From: Abditibacteriaceae bacterium
GTDB lineage: Bacteria; Armatimonadota; Abditibacteriia; Abditibacteriales; Abditibacteriaceae
Assembly (NCBI GenBank): GCA_019239895.1
Contig: JAFAZH010000041.1
Span: forward strand, 124,001-188,000
Length of the DNA: 64,000 nt
Direction of reading: 5' to 3'
Positions within the stretch are counted from its first letter, which is position 1. Each line of letters opens with the position of its first letter. The position numbers were made by a program, and so were the translations under genes. This document shows, piece after piece, positions 1 through 10,000 of the stretch. The notes below the pieces were generated by a model. The model was not told the DNA's origin. It searched no databases and saw only the letters and a list, made by a program, of their open reading frames with translations.

Positions 1-1
1 C

Positions 2-823
2 CTGGCGATTAGCACCGCAACTATTGGGCTGTTAATTCTGGGATCGTTCTTCTTAACGTTAGCAAATCTGTCCGCCGTGGTAGAGAACGAAACCCAAAAG
101 CTGGACCTGGCGGTGGTCTTGCAGCACGACCTGACCCCGCAGCGGCGCAAGCAGATTTATGATGCGGCGCACATTGCGCAAGTTAAAGATTTGCAATTCG
201 TGCCCAAATCGCGCGTGTTGCAAGAGCAGAAGCTAGATACGCCCGACTTGCCTATAGACGATTTTATGGATGACAAAGTGAACCCTCTGGGTGATGAGCT
301 ACGCATCAAGTTGAATAACTCTGAGGACATTTTTAAAGTCCATGACTATCTGAAAAGCATCCCTGGAGTGCAACTGGTGCGTATGGATGGCCAGGTCGTG
401 CATAGCATCTTATCCATTCGCCGTTTTCTGGCGGTTGCGGGATTGGTGGCATTGGCCGTGCTGGGCATGGGTATCTTGTTAATTATTCACAACGCGATTC
501 GTCTCACGATTTTCGCACGTCGCCGCGAGATTCGCATTATGGAACTCGTGGGGGCCACGCCCGAATTTATCCGCACGCCCTTTCTTCTGGAAGGCATTAT
601 CTATGGCATTGTGGGGGCAACCGTAGCGGCTGGGGTGCTCTGGTCACTTTACATTATGGTGACGCGCATTGATGTGCCACTCGTGCAGCAGTTGGTGCCA
701 TTGCGCGATCCGGCAGTGTTGTGGCAATGTATGAGCGCCATTATTCTGGCGGGCTTACTGTTTGGTCTGGTCGGTTCCTGGGTTTCCCTGTCGCGTTCCA
801 TTGGTAAAGCAACGCATGTGTGA
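2..823 (+). CDS. ftsX: Cell division protein FtsX (5'-truncated by window edge)
   Basis: FtsX is the membrane subunit of the FtsEX complex, which couples ATP hydrolysis by FtsE to activation of septal peptidoglycan hydrolases. The frame is open from base 2, so the GTG at 77 is internal: residues before it form the end of the first membrane helix. A soluble extracytoplasmic domain of about 100 residues follows, then three membrane helices near the C-terminus. The segment FARRREIRIMELVGATPEFI just after the second helix is typical of FtsX. FtsE should lie immediately upstream, outside the window. Identification rests on topology plus this motif and is strong. Confidence 0.9.
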   Translation: MAISTATIGLLILGSFFLTLANLSAVVENETQKLDLAVVLQHDLTPQRRKQIYDAAHIAQVKDLQFVPKSRVLQEQKLDTPDLPIDDFMDDKVNPLGDELRIKLNNSEDIFKVHDYLKSIPGVQLVRMDGQVVHSILSIRRFLAVAGLVALAVLGMGILLIIHNAIRLTIFARRREIRIMELVGATPEFIRTPFLLEGIIYGIVGATVAAGVLWSLYIMVTRIDVPLVQQLVPLRDPAVLWQCMSAIILAGLLFGLVGSWVSLSRSIGKATHV

Positions 824-876
824 ATTTTAGCTGGCGCAGCTTATCGGTATTTATAGAAAAGTGGTAGCTGTAAGCA

Positions 877-910
877 GGGCGGGTGTTGAAATTCAACACC
901 CGCCCTTTTC
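877..910 (+). terminator. Rho-independent terminator after ftsX
   Basis: A perfect 14-bp inverted repeat (877-890 with 892-905) is followed by TTTTC. It lies 54 bp past the ftsX stop. The rest of the 824-1219 gap shows no convincing gene; a 76-codon minus-strand frame there has no ribosome binding site or recognisable content. Confidence 0.85.
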
Positions 911-1219
911 GTTGCTGATTTGCGGTCTACTCTGAGCGTCTTGTTCTGAAATGATGACGACATAAAGCCTACTGTGGCTTTATAAAACCTTGATACTATT
1001 TCGTGCCATGTTGCGCCAATGTCATTTAAACAAAACAGGTTTTTTACCTTAATGTAACATCCTCGAAACATCCAATTCCTAAAATTACGACATCAGACCC
1101 GGTAATCAAGCGCGGCTGCATCTTCAAACAGGCTATAGAGCATGGCATTGAGTAGCGCCTCGTTAAGTTGTTAATGAGTGGTTTGGCTTAAATGTCGTTG
1201 AAAATTTATGAGGTGTTAA

Positions 1220-2629
1220 ATGGTATTTGCGGATCGCTGTAACCTTAAATCGAGGCTTAGTGCATGGAACTGGCAGTGCCTGACAACTTATACGTCAGTC
1301 TTCTGTATGGTGCTGGCCGTAGCTCTTACGAGCGTAGTGGCCCATGCCGACGATGCGGCAGCCACTCCCAAGATAGATTCAGGCGATACGGCCTGGATGC
1401 TGACTTCGGCGGCCTTTGTGCTGTTGATGACGCCTGCCCTGGGATTCTTCTACGCAGGCATGGTGCGACAGAAGAACGCTCTCAATACCCTCATGCTGTC
1501 CTTTGCAGCGGCGGCAGTGATTGGAGTCTCGTGGGTTGTCGTCGGTTACTCGCTGGCCTTTTCTCCTCTTACGGATGGCATTGGCAATTTCGTAGGCGAC
1601 CTGCGCTATATTGGCTTAAATGGTGTCGGCTTGGATGGCGCTCCGTTAGCGAAAACGATCCCGCACCAAGCCTTCATGATTTACCAGGCGATGTTTGCCA
1701 TCATTACCCCCGCGCTGATTTCTGGTTCAGTCGTGGAGCGCATGAAATTCAAAACCTTTCTGGTTTTTATGTTCCTGTGGGGCCTCTTCGTTTATTGCCC
1801 AGTGGCGCACTGGGTGTGGGGCGGGGGCTGGTTAGGCAAAATGGGCGCGATGGACTTTGCCGGTGGCACAGTGGTGCATGTTAACGCCGGGTTCTCGGCT
1901 CTGGTAGCAGCCATCCTGGTGGGGCCACGACGGGATTATAAAACGCTGCCGCTGCGCCCTCATAACTTACCCTTTACGCTCTTAGGCGCTGGCTTATTAT
2001 GGTTTGGCTGGTTCGGTTTCAATGCGGGTTCTGCTTTAGCCAGCGGACAATTGGCCACTGCCGCTTTTGTCAATACGAATACGGCCACGGCTGCCGCGAT
2101 GCTGACCTGGATGTTGCTCGACCAGATCACGCGTAAGGAAATGACGGCTCTGGGTGGCGCGACGGGCGCGGTGGCGGGCTTGGTCGGTATCACGCCAGCG
2201 GCAGGTTTTGTGTCGCCGATGGGTGCCTTGGCGCTCGGCGCGATTGTTTCAGCCGTCTGCTTCTGTTCGGCCAACTGGCGTGCCAAGAGTTCTCTAGACG
2301 ATTCGCTCGATGCCTTTGCCGTGCATGGCGTAGGCGGCTATACCGGTGCCATCTTGACGGGCGTTTTCTCCATAGGCTATCTCAAAACGAGCAATATCAA
2401 TCCTCTCGCGCTGCCCGGTTTATTAGAGGGACATCCTGGCACCGTTGTCACCCAGTTCCTGGCCGCTAGCGCTAGTGCTATTTATGCAATGGCTGTCAGC
2501 TTTGTCTTGTTGAAGATTTTAGATGCAACAATGGGCTTGCGGGTGAGCGAGGAGACTGAGCAACGCGGCCTTGACATTGTGGAGCAAGGCGAAGAAGCAT
2601 ACGGAGAGTCTGTCACTTCCAGTTTTTAA
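1220..2629 (+). CDS. amtB: Ammonium transporter, Amt family
   Basis: Membrane channel conducting ammonia/ammonium across the cytoplasmic membrane. The product has 469 residues, with an N-terminal signal-like segment ending near AHADD, followed by the Amt core of about eleven helices. Family signatures are clear: GDTAWMLTSAAFVLLMTPAL and GFFYAGMVRQKNALNTLM at the start of the core, and the twin pore histidines in VVHVNAG (about H220) and FAVHGVGG (about H369). AGGTG lies just upstream of the ATG. The PII partner gene glnK, often adjacent, is absent here, so the gene stands alone between two terminators. No sigma-54 promoter with correct spacing was found upstream. Function is well supported; direct PII regulation is only assumed from the family. 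Confidence 0.95.
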   Translation: MVFADRCNLKSRLSAWNWQCLTTYTSVFCMVLAVALTSVVAHADDAAATPKIDSGDTAWMLTSAAFVLLMTPALGFFYAGMVRQKNALNTLMLSFAAAAVIGVSWVVVGYSLAFSPLTDGIGNFVGDLRYIGLNGVGLDGAPLAKTIPHQAFMIYQAMFAIITPALISGSVVERMKFKTFLVFMFLWGLFVYCPVAHWVWGGGWLGKMGAMDFAGGTVVHVNAGFSALVAAILVGPRRDYKTLPLRPHNLPFTLLGAGLLWFGWFGFNAGSALASGQLATAAFVNTNTATAAAMLTWMLLDQITRKEMTALGGATGAVAGLVGITPAAGFVSPMGALALGAIVSAVCFCSANWRAKSSLDDSLDAFAVHGVGGYTGAILTGVFSIGYLKTSNINPLALPGLLEGHPGTVVTQFLAASASAIYAMAVSFVLLKILDATMGLRVSEETEQRGLDIVEQGEEAYGESVTSSF

Positions 2630-2674
2630 AAGCAGCGGTAACAACCTTTTCGTTCCCATATTCAACATCTGAAG

Positions 2675-2708
2675 AAAGCCCTGCTCTGGTTAACCAGAGC
2701 AGGGCTTT
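2675..2708. terminator. Bidirectional terminator between amtB and the zinc-ribbon gene
   Basis: A perfect 17-bp palindrome (2675-2691 with 2692-2708) lies between two convergent genes, with T-rich sequence downstream on the plus strand and an A-rich approach that gives a T-rich tail on the minus strand. It can serve both genes. Confidence 0.85.
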
Positions 2709-2711
2709 TAA

Positions 2712-3017
2712 TTAGTGGCGCTTGATGACATGGAGGCAGCGAGGGCAAATGAGACTGTTCGGAAAGTTGGGCAGAATATCAGTGTGCAGTGCCTCGACTT
2801 TCTTCTGGCGACTTTTATAGGTGATGCTGTCATACAGATAGTTATAGACAAAGGCCATCCAACCCCACAGGATAAATTCCCACGGTTCAACGTCGCCCAG
2901 GGAAGGGCGTTCACTCGACTCCACGTTATAATCCTTGAGCGGCAACATGAAGTTATGGCACTCCGGGCAGGGTGTTAACTCATCTTCTCGATTTGTCCAC
3001 CGGTTGGAACTCATCAT
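2712..3017 (-). CDS. Small zinc-ribbon-like protein of unknown function
   Basis: A 101-residue protein with two CPxC knuckles, CPEC near residue 17 and CPRC near residue 91, separated by an aromatic-rich middle segment (WEFILWGWMAFVYNYLYDSI) that could be a single hydrophobic helix. The knuckle pair would bind one zinc ion. ATG with AGAGAG upstream is a reasonable start, and the gene ends 3 bp from the palindromic terminator shared with amtB. I do not recognise the family. Two frames cover this stretch; this one is preferred because of the paired cysteine knuckles and the ribosome binding site. Confidence 0.65.
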   Translation of the reverse strand: MMSSNRWTNREDELTPCPECHNFMLPLKDYNVESSERPSLGDVEPWEFILWGWMAFVYNYLYDSITYKSRQKKVEALHTDILPNFPNSLICPRCLHVIKRH

Positions 3018-3042
3018 AATGTGAACTCTCTGATAGCCATGC

Positions 3043-3065
3043 GTCCGCCGCTAAAGCAGCGGGCT
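3043..3065. repeat. Family B repeat, single arm
   Basis: GTCCGCCGCTAAAGCAGCGG followed by GCT matches one arm of the long inverted repeat at 12769-12918 almost exactly, but no second arm is present here. It sits between the zinc-ribbon gene start and the 3' end of the ABC operon. Confidence 0.7.
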
Positions 3066-3081
3066 TGCTACTTAATGAGCG

Positions 3082-3105
3082 AGGGAGAGCCAATCGGCCC
3101 TCCCT
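3082..3105 (-). terminator. Possible terminator hairpin after the ABC binding-protein gene
   Basis: An imperfect 10-bp stem (3082-3091 with 3096-3105, one mismatch) with a 4-base loop lies 5 bp past the stop of the binding-protein gene. There is no good U-tract on the minus strand, so this may be a 3' stabilising hairpin rather than a true intrinsic terminator. Confidence 0.4.
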
Positions 3106-3110
3106 TATGC

Positions 3111-4181
3111 TTACTTGCCGCCATACTTTTTATAGAGTGCGGCAGCGTTGCTCTTATTGACTTCTTCCGTTTTTAGCACCACTTTCCGGGGTGGTTTCTG
3201 TTTCTGCTCCAGGATTTTAACCGCCCAATCAATGGCCTCGGCTCCGCCAGTCGGATAGACATAGGTAACACCTAAGCGGCCATTCATCACCGATTTAATA
3301 CCGCCATCTGGGGTCGGCAGGCCATCAATGCCCACAAATAGAATCTTGCTCAAGTCCTTGTTTGCATTTTTAGCCGAGATGATAGCCGCTTCCGCCATCG
3401 GATCATTCTCGCCGTAAACTACATTGAAGTTTGGATTAGCCTGAATCATGGCCTGTGAGACGGGAATTGCCCTTTCACGAGTCCAGTTGGCAGTTTGCTG
3501 GGCAATAATTTTCACGGCTGGGTTAGCGGCAATACCGGCGCGAAAACCGTTGTCGCGCTCTTTGGTAGGTGGCGTGCCTTCCAGCCCACGTATTTCTAAC
3601 ACGTTGCAAGGATTGGCTTTATTATCTTTCGCCCATTTCGCTACAAACTGACCTGCCATTTTTCCAATGGCGGTGTTATCAGCGCCAATCCACATGGTGT
3701 ATTTATTGCCATTGACTTCACGATCTAAGACAATCACAGGAATTCCCTTGTCATAGGCTTTAGCCACTACATCGGTCAGGGGCGCGGCTTCGTTGGGAGA
3801 GATAATTAAGAGCTTGATACCCTGCTGGATAAAATTCTCTACGTCAGCGACTTGCTTGGCGTTGTTTTGGGCGGCATCGGCAAAAACGACTTGCAGTTCC
3901 GGGTGCTTGGCCGCCGCTGCCGCGATTTGGTCGTTCATCGCCTGACGCCACGGCTCGCCTTTATTGGCCTGTGACATACCAATGAGGTAGGTGCCTTTTT
4001 GTCCAGAGGTAGTGGTAGTGGTGGTAGTTGTCGTTGAATTGCTGCTTGAACTGGCGGTTGCTGAATTGGTAGTTGTGGAACTTGTGTTATCAGTGCTGGC
4101 CTGATTGCAGCCAGTTAAGGCGAGGCCAAAGGCCAATAAGCCGCTCAAACCAAGCGCGCGACATTGATCTGCAAAAGTCAT
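3111..4181 (-). CDS. Sugar ABC transporter substrate-binding lipoprotein (RbsB-like, CUT2)
   Basis: Extracytoplasmic receptor of a ribose-type ABC importer, 356 residues. The N-terminus has a lipoprotein signal with lipobox LTGC at about residues 22-25, then a 40-residue Ser/Thr-rich linker (runs of SSS and TTTTTTTTT) that probably spaces the lobe from the membrane. The two-lobe periplasmic-binding-protein-1 fold starts at about residue 65 (YLIGMSQANKGEPWRQAMND) and includes LLIISPNEAAPLTDVVAKAY and the hinge-region GENDPMAEAAI. It lies downstream of the matching permease and ATPase, but separated by 214 bp carrying a large hairpin, which could set a different expression level for the receptor. 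The bound sugar cannot be read from sequence. Confidence 0.88.
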   Translation of the reverse strand: MTFADQCRALGLSGLLAFGLALTGCNQASTDNTSSTTTNSATASSSSNSTTTTTTTTTSGQKGTYLIGMSQANKGEPWRQAMNDQIAAAAAKHPELQVVFADAAQNNAKQVADVENFIQQGIKLLIISPNEAAPLTDVVAKAYDKGIPVIVLDREVNGNKYTMWIGADNTAIGKMAGQFVAKWAKDNKANPCNVLEIRGLEGTPPTKERDNGFRAGIAANPAVKIIAQQTANWTRERAIPVSQAMIQANPNFNVVYGENDPMAEAAIISAKNANKDLSKILFVGIDGLPTPDGGIKSVMNGRLGVTYVYPTGGAEAIDWAVKILEQKQKPPRKVVLKTEEVNKSNAAALYKKYGGK

Positions 4182-4257
4182 AAAAGTATTCTCCTGTTGG
4201 TAAAGCTCTAAAGGGGTTCAGTTGCAGGATATATTACTCTCTAAAAGATAGCAACAT

Positions 4258-4395
4258 TTAACCACCGATGAACATGGATGTTCGAGGATAGAAGATTGAG
4301 GATGGAGGATAGCAGCCCAGCAAAGGACAGTGACTCTCTTTCGATCCTCGATCTTCTATTCTCTATCCTTGTTAGCCGTGTTTATCGGTGGTTAA
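4258..4395. repeat. Family E nested inverted repeat inside the ABC operon
   Basis: Outer arms TTAACCACCGATGAACA (4258-4274) and its near-perfect reverse complement (4379-4395, one mismatch) enclose an inner pair, CGAGGATAGAAGATTGAGGA at 4283 and its imperfect complement ending at 4368. The right outer arm ends exactly one base before the permease stop codon. A second copy of the inner arms, with different outer arms, is at 36770-36893. Confidence 0.85.
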
Positions 4396-5463
4396 TTATT
4401 TTTGCTGGCGCTGAAGGGCCACGGCCAACACAATAATGACACCCTTGAGAATAAGCTGATATTCGGATTGAATGTTGCGCAGCCCCAGGATGTTATCGAG
4501 AATACTCAAAATGAGTGCGCCAATCATTGAGCCAAGGACGGTGCCCATGCCACCCAATAGACTGGTGCCGCCAATCACCACAGCGGCAATGGCGTTTAGC
4601 TCATAGCCTTGTCCATCAATGTGGCTCCCCTGATTGACTAAGGCGGCGTGCAGCAGAGCCGCTAAGCCAGAGAGTAAGCCGGAAATACCAAAAACAATGA
4701 TACGGATACGGTTGACGTTGATACCCGAAAGGCGCGCTGCCGTGTCATTAGCTCCCACCGCATAAACATGACGCCCGAAGCCAGTGCGCTTGAGGAAAAA
4801 AGCCGCAACAGACCCGGCAATGAGGAAATAGAGAGCCTGGACGGGAATACTTAAACCGAGAAGATTGATTTGCCCAGCAAAGAGTGACTTAAAACTGTCG
4901 GGAGCCAAGCCCGCTCCATTACCAAATTCTAATGGTATCGCATAACCACCCGACCAGAGCGAGGCGACACCCCGCGCCGCACTCATCATGGCGAGGGTCG
5001 TGATAAACGATTGAATGGCGAGGCGGGTTGTCACTACTCCATTGATTACACCAATTAAAGCTCCTAAGCCCAGCATGAGTATGACCGTGGGTGCGGTGCC
5101 AAGATTATGGCGCATCATACACGAAGCCGCGCCCACCGCACACAGAGCTAGAATCGCCCCTACCGAAAGGTCAATGCCACCCGTTAAGATCACGAGAGTC
5201 ATGCCCACGGCAATAATGCCGTTCTCGCTGGCAAAGCGCACGATATTGAGCAGGTTGTCCGCGCCCAGAAAGACGTTGTGGCCATCGCGGATGGGGGAAG
5301 CGAACATGGAGATGAGCAAAATAAGGAAAAGCCCAAAAAAGCTTTGAAAGCGCAACGCCGATTGCCATACATTATAGAGGCGACTGTTCGCTGTGGCTGC
5401 CGAGCCAGAAGGATTACTGATAACTGGCTCGGCGGTAGATGGTGCTGTTGAGTTCTGTGCCAT
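4396..5463 (-). CDS. Sugar ABC transporter permease (RbsC-like, CUT2)
   Basis: Membrane subunit of the ribose-type importer, 355 residues. A 30-residue polar N-terminal tail precedes a family-typical series of hydrophobic helices. Signatures of the BPD_transp_2 family include ASENGIIAVGMTLVILTGGI followed by DLSVGAI, and near the C-terminus GYELNAIAAVVIGGTSLLGG. CUT2 permeases usually act as homodimers with one double-domain ATPase, and that ATPase is encoded immediately upstream (49 bp). The gene belongs to the minus-strand operon 11173 to 3111. Confidence 0.92.
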   Translation of the reverse strand: MAQNSTAPSTAEPVISNPSGSAATANSRLYNVWQSALRFQSFFGLFLILLISMFASPIRDGHNVFLGADNLLNIVRFASENGIIAVGMTLVILTGGIDLSVGAILALCAVGAASCMMRHNLGTAPTVILMLGLGALIGVINGVVTTRLAIQSFITTLAMMSAARGVASLWSGGYAIPLEFGNGAGLAPDSFKSLFAGQINLLGLSIPVQALYFLIAGSVAAFFLKRTGFGRHVYAVGANDTAARLSGINVNRIRIIVFGISGLLSGLAALLHAALVNQGSHIDGQGYELNAIAAVVIGGTSLLGGMGTVLGSMIGALILSILDNILGLRNIQSEYQLILKGVIIVLAVALQRQQK

Positions 5464-5512
5464 AGGTTCTAAGAATTAGGTTAAAGTTTTACATCAATAT
5501 TTTGCATCTCGA

Positions 5513-7045
5513 CTAGGCGGCGCGGGCGCGTTGGTGAGCTGTGGCCGCTTCCATAATGCGCTCCTGCGTCGCTTCCGCGTGTGTCAGGTCTCCCGTGAGC
5601 TGACCTTCACAGAACACCAGGATACGGTCGCACATCGCCAGCAGTTCGGGCAATTCGGAAGAGACCATCAGAATACCAGCGCCATCGCGGGCCAGTTGGC
5701 TAATGAGTGTGTAAATTTCCGCCTTAGCTCCCACGTCAATGCCGCGTGTGGGTTCATCGAGCATGAGCACGCGCGGGTTGGTTAACAAGCACTTCGCCAG
5801 CACCACCTTCTGCTGATTGCCACCAGAAAGCTTGCCGACTTCTACCCCGGTACTGCTGGTTTTGACGCGCAGTTGCTCAATGGAATCATGCACCGCTTCG
5901 GCTTCGGCTCGACTCCGAATAATTCCTCCCGATAAAAACTTGCTGAGCGCGGCAAGGGTCATATTATGGCTCACAGATAGGCGAATCAACAAACTCTGGC
6001 CTTTGCGGTCTTCGGTGGCAAAGGCTAATTCGGCGCGGATAGCGTCGTGTGGCGTATTGATACGCTGTTCCTGCCCAGCAATAAAGATGCGTCCCTTAAT
6101 CCGGTGTGGTGGATAAACACCATAAAGCGTTTCCAGCAGTTCAGTGCGTCCGGCTCCCATTAAGCCGGAGATGCCCAGAATCTCACCACGACGCAGACTA
6201 AAAGAGATGTTATCCAAAGTGCGCCCGCTCGATTCACCAGCGCCGGGTTTAGCCGGGAGTAAGCTGAGGTTCTCAACGCGTAAGATTTCTTCGCCAATCG
6301 TGGCTGTCTCCTTGGGAAAGAGGTCTTGGAGCGGGCGTCCTACCATCATCCGAATTAATTCACTACGGTCAGTCTCCTTCGTGACGCGGGTGCCGATGTA
6401 TTCGCCATCGCGCAACACGGTTATGCGGTCGGACATTTGAAAAATCTCGTCTAACTTATGCGAGATGTAGATCATCGTCACGCCATCGCGCTTGAGAGCG
6501 GTTAAGACGGTGAACAGGCGCTCGATTTCCGTTTCGCTGAGGGCCGAAGTTGGTTCATCTAAAATTAGCAGTCGGGCATTGAGCGAGAGCGCCTTGGCGA
6601 CCTCCACCAATTGTTGCTCTCCTACACGCAGCGATTTCACCAGGCGGTTCGGTGGCAGGGGCAAATTTAAGCGTTCCAGGAAGGCTTGCGCCTCGGTGTG
6701 CATTCGCGTGCTATCCAGGGTGCCCCAGCGCGTGCCCTCTTCACGTCCCAGGAAGATATTCTCAGCAATGGTTAGCTCAGGAATGAGATTCAATTCCTGG
6801 TGAATAATGGCGATGCCGTGCTGCCCCGCCTCCCGTGTATCATGGAGCGATAGGGGTTTGCCGTCTAAAAAGAGCTGGCCCTGATAGTCGGGATAAACGC
6901 CGCTCAAGATTTTCATGAGCGTTGATTTACCCGCGCCGTTCTCGCCCATCAGTGCGTGGACTTCGCCCTTTTGTATCTCAAAAGAGACGTTATGCAAAGC
7001 CCACACACCGGGAAAGCTTTTGCTAACGGATTTAATCTCAAGCAT
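5513..7045 (-). CDS. Sugar ABC transporter ATP-binding protein (RbsA/MglA-like)
   Basis: Double ATPase of the CUT2 importer, 510 residues, the usual size. Domain 1: Walker A GENGAGKST (about 34-42), signature LRVGEQQLVEVAKAL, Walker B LLILDEPTSAL. Domain 2: a degenerate Walker A GLMGAGRTELLE, signature LSGGNQQKVVLAKCL, and VLMLDEPTRGIDVGAKAEIY. The degenerate second P-loop is normal for the RbsA/MglA/XylG group. The gene sits 23 bp downstream of the 1083-residue secreted protein and 49 bp upstream of the permease, so one transcript is likely. Confidence 0.95.
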   Translation of the reverse strand: MLEIKSVSKSFPGVWALHNVSFEIQKGEVHALMGENGAGKSTLMKILSGVYPDYQGQLFLDGKPLSLHDTREAGQHGIAIIHQELNLIPELTIAENIFLGREEGTRWGTLDSTRMHTEAQAFLERLNLPLPPNRLVKSLRVGEQQLVEVAKALSLNARLLILDEPTSALSETEIERLFTVLTALKRDGVTMIYISHKLDEIFQMSDRITVLRDGEYIGTRVTKETDRSELIRMMVGRPLQDLFPKETATIGEEILRVENLSLLPAKPGAGESSGRTLDNISFSLRRGEILGISGLMGAGRTELLETLYGVYPPHRIKGRIFIAGQEQRINTPHDAIRAELAFATEDRKGQSLLIRLSVSHNMTLAALSKFLSGGIIRSRAEAEAVHDSIEQLRVKTSSTGVEVGKLSGGNQQKVVLAKCLLTNPRVLMLDEPTRGIDVGAKAEIYTLISQLARDGAGILMVSSELPELLAMCDRILVFCEGQLTGDLTHAEATQERIMEAATAHQRARAA

Positions 7046-7068
7046 GGTTTCTTAATACGGTTATGGAA

Positions 7069-10000
7069 CTATGGTGTAGTCACTACTGTAGTCTTCCACA
7101 ATTCAAAGACGCGCCCCGTCTTAGGATTTACTCTCAGTTTTAGCTTATCACCGATGGTTATGCCCACCGTGCCCAGTGGTTGCGACTTCATGGTTATATC
7201 GCCTTGCGGTAAATGCAAAGGGGCCGACAAATCAATGATATGCCGTTGCTTATCGGTGTTAAGAATAACATAGGGCATGGAGTAGGGTGTCAGTTGCCCA
7301 AATTCACTCACTGTGCCCTCTAGATTATGATAAGTTGCCGTTACTTCAGTTGCGTTCCCAGCCACGCCTAAGCGAGCTGTAACCTGATCGCCGCGTTGCA
7401 GTTCTGTCAGCATGGCCGGAGATTCATGGCCCGGTTCGCCACGCTTGAGGATAGTGTGTTCCGTAATAGCAATGTCCTCGCTACCAGTGGCAGCATCAGG
7501 TAGCACTGAAAGGGCATTGTGACCTGAAACTGAACGATAAATGCCATTGAGGACTTTAGGTTGTGGTGCATCCCCAGGCGTTAAAGTTATGGGCCAAGCA
7601 ATATGACCAGTGGCATCCGCTTTGAGCCGGTGGCCGACTTGTCCGGGCCTGGCTTTACGAATGCTCCAACCGTTAGAGGATGGTGCCACAATATAATCTT
7701 GGCCCGGCAGTAAATGGCTGGCGGATATTCTAACGGATGTGGCGCGTTCTGCTATTAATTTTGAAAGCTCGACTTGGTCATCATTGCATTGAGTGATGGT
7801 GCAGGTTACTGGTTGGTTTGTCTCGATACGGATGGAGAATGGTTTTAACCACCCGCTCTGTTGCACATAAAAAGTAGTGGGGAGAGCGGTGCTAATGGCC
7901 CGATTCGCTAATTCATAAGCTACGGCATAACTGCCCTGGGCATAAGCCGTTTGTGCGCTTTTAACAGCTAACTGCATTTCTGTTTTGGTTGGGGTCGGTG
8001 CGGTAACACTTGCCCTTAATGCTTCAATCGCTAACTCGGCATCGCGCCGCCAGCTAACGACCAAGTTCTGGGCGCGCACCGTAGCCAGGGATTCATCCTG
8101 TGGCAAAAGGCTGTGCGTTAACTCCTGGGGCCAGGCTGTCGTGAAACGCACATGGTAAATGGAACACCAACTCAAAACATCTTGCGGCAATCCCGGCGCG
8201 TTGAGTTCAAGGCGCGCATAAATAGTGCTCTTGCCTTTTGCCAGCGCACTAAGATCAATACGATGCATGGCGTTAATGTCGCCATCATCAAAGACTCTGT
8301 CCACCTCCTGCATGGTGGCTGCATCGGGTCTATCTCCAGCCAATACACGGATATTGACGTTTGGGTCTTGCTTGCGAAAAACAAAAGCACGACCTTGGAA
8401 TTCCAGATAAACCCCGGTGCTAAAGCTGCCGTGAGGGGCTGTTAATTGATAAGTTAAATACCCCGGCTCTGTGTTCGTAATTGGATAGATAGCAATGGCC
8501 GCAGTATTGCCGATAACGCCACTCTGCAAACCACCCGAAGCCACTACATGCTTTTGCCAGTTAATGTCTCTAAAGTGGTCTTCCAATAAGACTGGTTGAT
8601 AACGGAAAGCGGGGAAGGGTTGGGCTAAATCTTCAACCTCAGAAGCGGCCACATTCATTTTGTCGAGCGGATAATTATAAAGAGTAAAATAGCGTTGCGC
8701 GAGCGCATAGCCGGGGCGCACGCCCTGCATAGCGGCGGCATTGTTGCCGCACTCCGCATTGACCGCCGCATTGCGACCTAACGCCAGTTGGTGTGTCACC
8801 GCTTCGATTTCTGGCAGCGAGTTGCCATTCCATTCTCCCCCCACGCGCACCCCCGCCGGAGCCGCTGTCTCCCAGAAGGGATAGGCTGCGTCCAACATGG
8901 GATACTGAATGTCGGCATTGGCGACCATTGCCTGCGTATAGATATTGTTGCGCAGCAAATCATTGGGGGGCGTGACAGTATTGCCATTGACGATAGTGGC
9001 ATCGCGTCCCAAACCGTCAGCCATCGCCGCGCCAATCATTTCGTTGTAATCGAGCAAGTTATGCTGGAGCCAGAGTCGTGCTGATTGGTTTAGACCATTG
9101 GTCGGATCAAGCGTTACTCCATCCCGTTGAGCCGCTTCAATCGTATGAGAGTTAAAGTCGGCCAGCAACAAATCAGAGCCAAGCCCGGCATTACCACTGG
9201 CCCAGTAAACAGGTTCATTATCCAGATTCAGAGCCAGTAGCAGCCGTTGCCTGCCCTCGGCACAGAGTTCACGATAACGCTTTTGTAAATGCGACATGGC
9301 GGCTCGGATGCGTTGCGCTTTGAAAGCATTCAGGGTGGGGTGATTCACCGTGAGCCACGGGGTATTAGACCACTGGTTGGGCACCGAAAGTTGAAACTGC
9401 TTCTTGGTGGCGTTATAGACCACCTGTTGATATTCCACATCCGTCCAGTAGCCATCTTTGCCATCGGCTCCCCCTGGCGTGTTAGCCCACCAGGTATCAC
9501 AGGAAATCTGCACGGGCATATCTAAATCCCTGGCAAGGCGAAAGATGTAATCAATGCGAGCGGCTACATCCCGATCATTGAGACCTGCGTAGGGAATCCA
9601 GGTCGTCCAGGCCGGTTTCGCGTGCGGATGATTGCCCAATGAGGTTTTAATCTGGCGCAGCTTGGCTAAATCAGCGGCGTAGTCTGTATAACTGAGCCAC
9701 GCTGTGGGTGCCAGATAATAGGGCACCGCCATGTGACTGCCCTTGAAATACCGTTGAAAATCGCTAAAGGCCCAGATACGGCTGATGCTAAAGGGGGTAT
9801 CCAGTTGATTCACCAATTTGAGCGTCACGAATCGCTTGTTAGTAGCGGGCAACTGCACGAAGTAGTGAATCGGCCCGGCCCCACAACCTTGCCAGGTGCG
9901 CAGGTAAACTTTGGCATCATCAGCCAGCACTAAATAACCATTCACGTCGCGGTTGCGTCCATACATCTCTTCAAGTTCCACGGTAGTTGGTTGCCCCGGT

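Noticed and set aside
841..1071. 76-codon minus-strand frame after ftsX
   Set aside because: It spans the ftsX terminator hairpin, lacks a ribosome site and shows no recognisable content.
1151..1166. Possible sigma-54 promoter upstream of amtB
   Set aside because: TGGCAT is followed by GC at the wrong spacing (off by one base), so the -24/-12 rule is not met.
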